DNA of 14,682 bases from Clostridiales bacterium (lineage in GTDB: Bacteria; Bacillota; Clostridia; Lachnospirales; Lachnospiraceae), in assembly GCA_012512995.1 (NCBI GenBank), contig JAAZDA010000421.1, forward strand, positions 1 to 14,682, in the 5' to 3' direction. The notes beneath the pieces are model-generated. The model was not told the DNA's origin. It worked only from the letters and a program-made list of their open reading frames with translations, and ran no database searches. Positions 14,019 to 14,682 of this stretch are shown piece by piece. Each line of letters starts with the position of its first letter. Within the stretch, counting starts at the first letter, position 1. The position numbers and the translations under genes were made by a program.

Positions 14019-14183
14019 TTGGAAAGTCTTCACAGGGCATTGACAAAAAAGGAGAAGATCATTCTCCTCGTCATAATGGCAGCCATTATACTGATTCTCG
14101 GTGTTACAAGACCGTTATGGTCTTCCGAATATAAGGACAGCGGAACGACATCATCGGAAGTTCAGGAGAGTGATAATGTTTGA
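14019..14183 (+). CDS. Small single-TM membrane protein
   Basis: 54 residues from TTG. A basic start with ALTKKEK, one strong hydrophobic helix (about 13-30, IILLVIMAAIILILGV), then a short Ser/Thr/Glu-rich tail ending SDNV. AGAGG at 14007-14011 is seven bases before the TTG, whereas an in-frame ATG at 14013 is only one base away from it. TTG is therefore the likelier start, though 56 residues from the ATG cannot be excluded. Its last eight bases overlap the next gene, suggesting coupled translation. The charge pattern puts the N-terminus inside. The function is unknown; a small partner of the neighbouring membrane or signalling proteins would fit. Confidence 0.6.
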   Translation: MESLHRALTKKEKIILLVIMAAIILILGVTRPLWSSEYKDSGTTSSEVQESDNV

Positions 14184-14682
14184 CAGGATTTTCGGACGCT
14201 ATTTGTTTGACACAAAACGGATCACAAGACGGCAGTTAAAGCTTGTTTATGAAGAACAGGCGGTTAATCATGCACAGATAGGTCTTATCGCGGTGCGAGA
14301 GGGCCTTATTACGCAGCAACAGTCAGCAGAAGTCAATCGTATGCAGCGTCATTCTGATGAACGTTTTGGTGATATGGCAGTAGAAATGGGATACCTGAAC
14401 GAACAGCAGCTTGAAAGACTTGTATCATTGCAGCAGAATCGCTTTCTGTCGCTCACACAGGCATTTGTTTCGACACATATCATGGAACTTAAGCGCATAA
14501 AAAAACTCGAAGAGGAATACCGCGTCACTAACGGCTGGATGATATCTGAGATGGCAACACTCGAGAGCGAAGATAATGAGCGCATCATACCGCTTTTCCT
14601 TCAATCCGGCGGAAGTTTTGACAAGCATGCTTCGGCGATGTGCATAAAGAGCTTTTACAGACTTGTCGACAGCAATATCGGA
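14176..14682 (+). CDS. CheX-like protein with tandem MshEN-type c-di-GMP-binding motifs (3' end outside window)
   Basis: 169 codons are open to the window edge without a stop. After MFDRIFGRYLF, residues 34-57 (QIG...AV..G.IT...S...N..Q) and 63-86 (RFG...AVE.GYL....L..L..Q) each fit the 24-residue MshEN pattern RLGxxLxxxGxLxxxxLxxALxxQ. They are separated by exactly five residues, as in MshE-type c-di-GMP receptors. Motif 1 is weaker (Q instead of R at position 1). The following part (SFDKHASAMCIKSFYRLVDS) recalls CheX-like chemotaxis proteins of Lachnospiraceae, from memory. The protein is probably a cytoplasmic signalling component of motility or adhesion. AGGAG at 14164-14168 supports the ATG. 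Confidence is high that this is a gene, moderate on the ligand. Confidence 0.7.
   Translation, partial: MFDRIFGRYLFDTKRITRRQLKLVYEEQAVNHAQIGLIAVREGLITQQQSAEVNRMQRHSDERFGDMAVEMGYLNEQQLERLVSLQQNRFLSLTQAFVSTHIMELKRIKKLEEEYRVTNGWMISEMATLESEDNERIIPLFLQSGGSFDKHASAMCIKSFYRLVDSNIG

Noticed and set aside
13952..14134. 60-codon plus-strand frame
   Set aside because: Overlaps the better supported 54-residue membrane protein in another frame; that one has a ribosome site, a membrane helix and coupling to the next gene.

Overview
The window reads as chromosomal DNA of a Gram-positive anaerobe, most likely a Lachnospiraceae-type Clostridium (Butyrivibrio/Roseburia-like). This rests on moderate GC content, Gram-positive signal peptides, an LtaS-like enzyme, a LytS-type kinase with a multi-TM N-terminus, and a CheX-like protein of a kind I associate with that family. 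The species assignment is inference; there is no rRNA or tRNA here.

Left part (1-1445). An unidentified long stem (27-129) is followed by a promoter (147-175) and two tandem copies of a GEMM/c-di-GMP-I-like riboswitch. Each copy has its own intrinsic terminator, and both control a secreted HExxH metalloprotease related to the Pro-Pro endopeptidase PPEP-1/Zmp1 of Clostridioides difficile. In both copies the 3' strand of the aptamer can pair with the 5' arm of the terminator, which predicts a ligand-OFF switch. A strong terminator closes the unit.

Middle left (1445-5393). A MATE exporter is followed by a 69-residue peptide whose end resembles a RiPP leader, then a LytS-type sensor kinase whose first membrane segment lies out of frame with any start codon. 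Next comes an ECF sigma factor that keeps region 2 but has lost region 4, probably through a deletion.

Middle right, minus strand (5394-9869). A small hypothetical protein, an MFS transporter and a large LtaS/MdoB-like phosphoglycerol transferase. The last two sit 26 bases apart and look like an operon.

Right part, plus strand (9989-14682). A MscS channel, then a secreted DUF4352-like protein whose extended -10 promoter overlaps the MscS stop codon. These are followed by a PHP-family histidinol-phosphatase-like enzyme, an overlapping single-pass membrane protein with a C-terminal galactose-binding-like domain, a small single-TM protein, and the start of a CheX-like protein. That last protein carries two 24-residue MshEN-type c-di-GMP-binding motifs separated by exactly five residues.

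Most of the window is envelope, surface and signalling functions. Probable c-di-GMP elements lie at both ends: the riboswitch-controlled protease at the left and the MshEN-like protein at the right.
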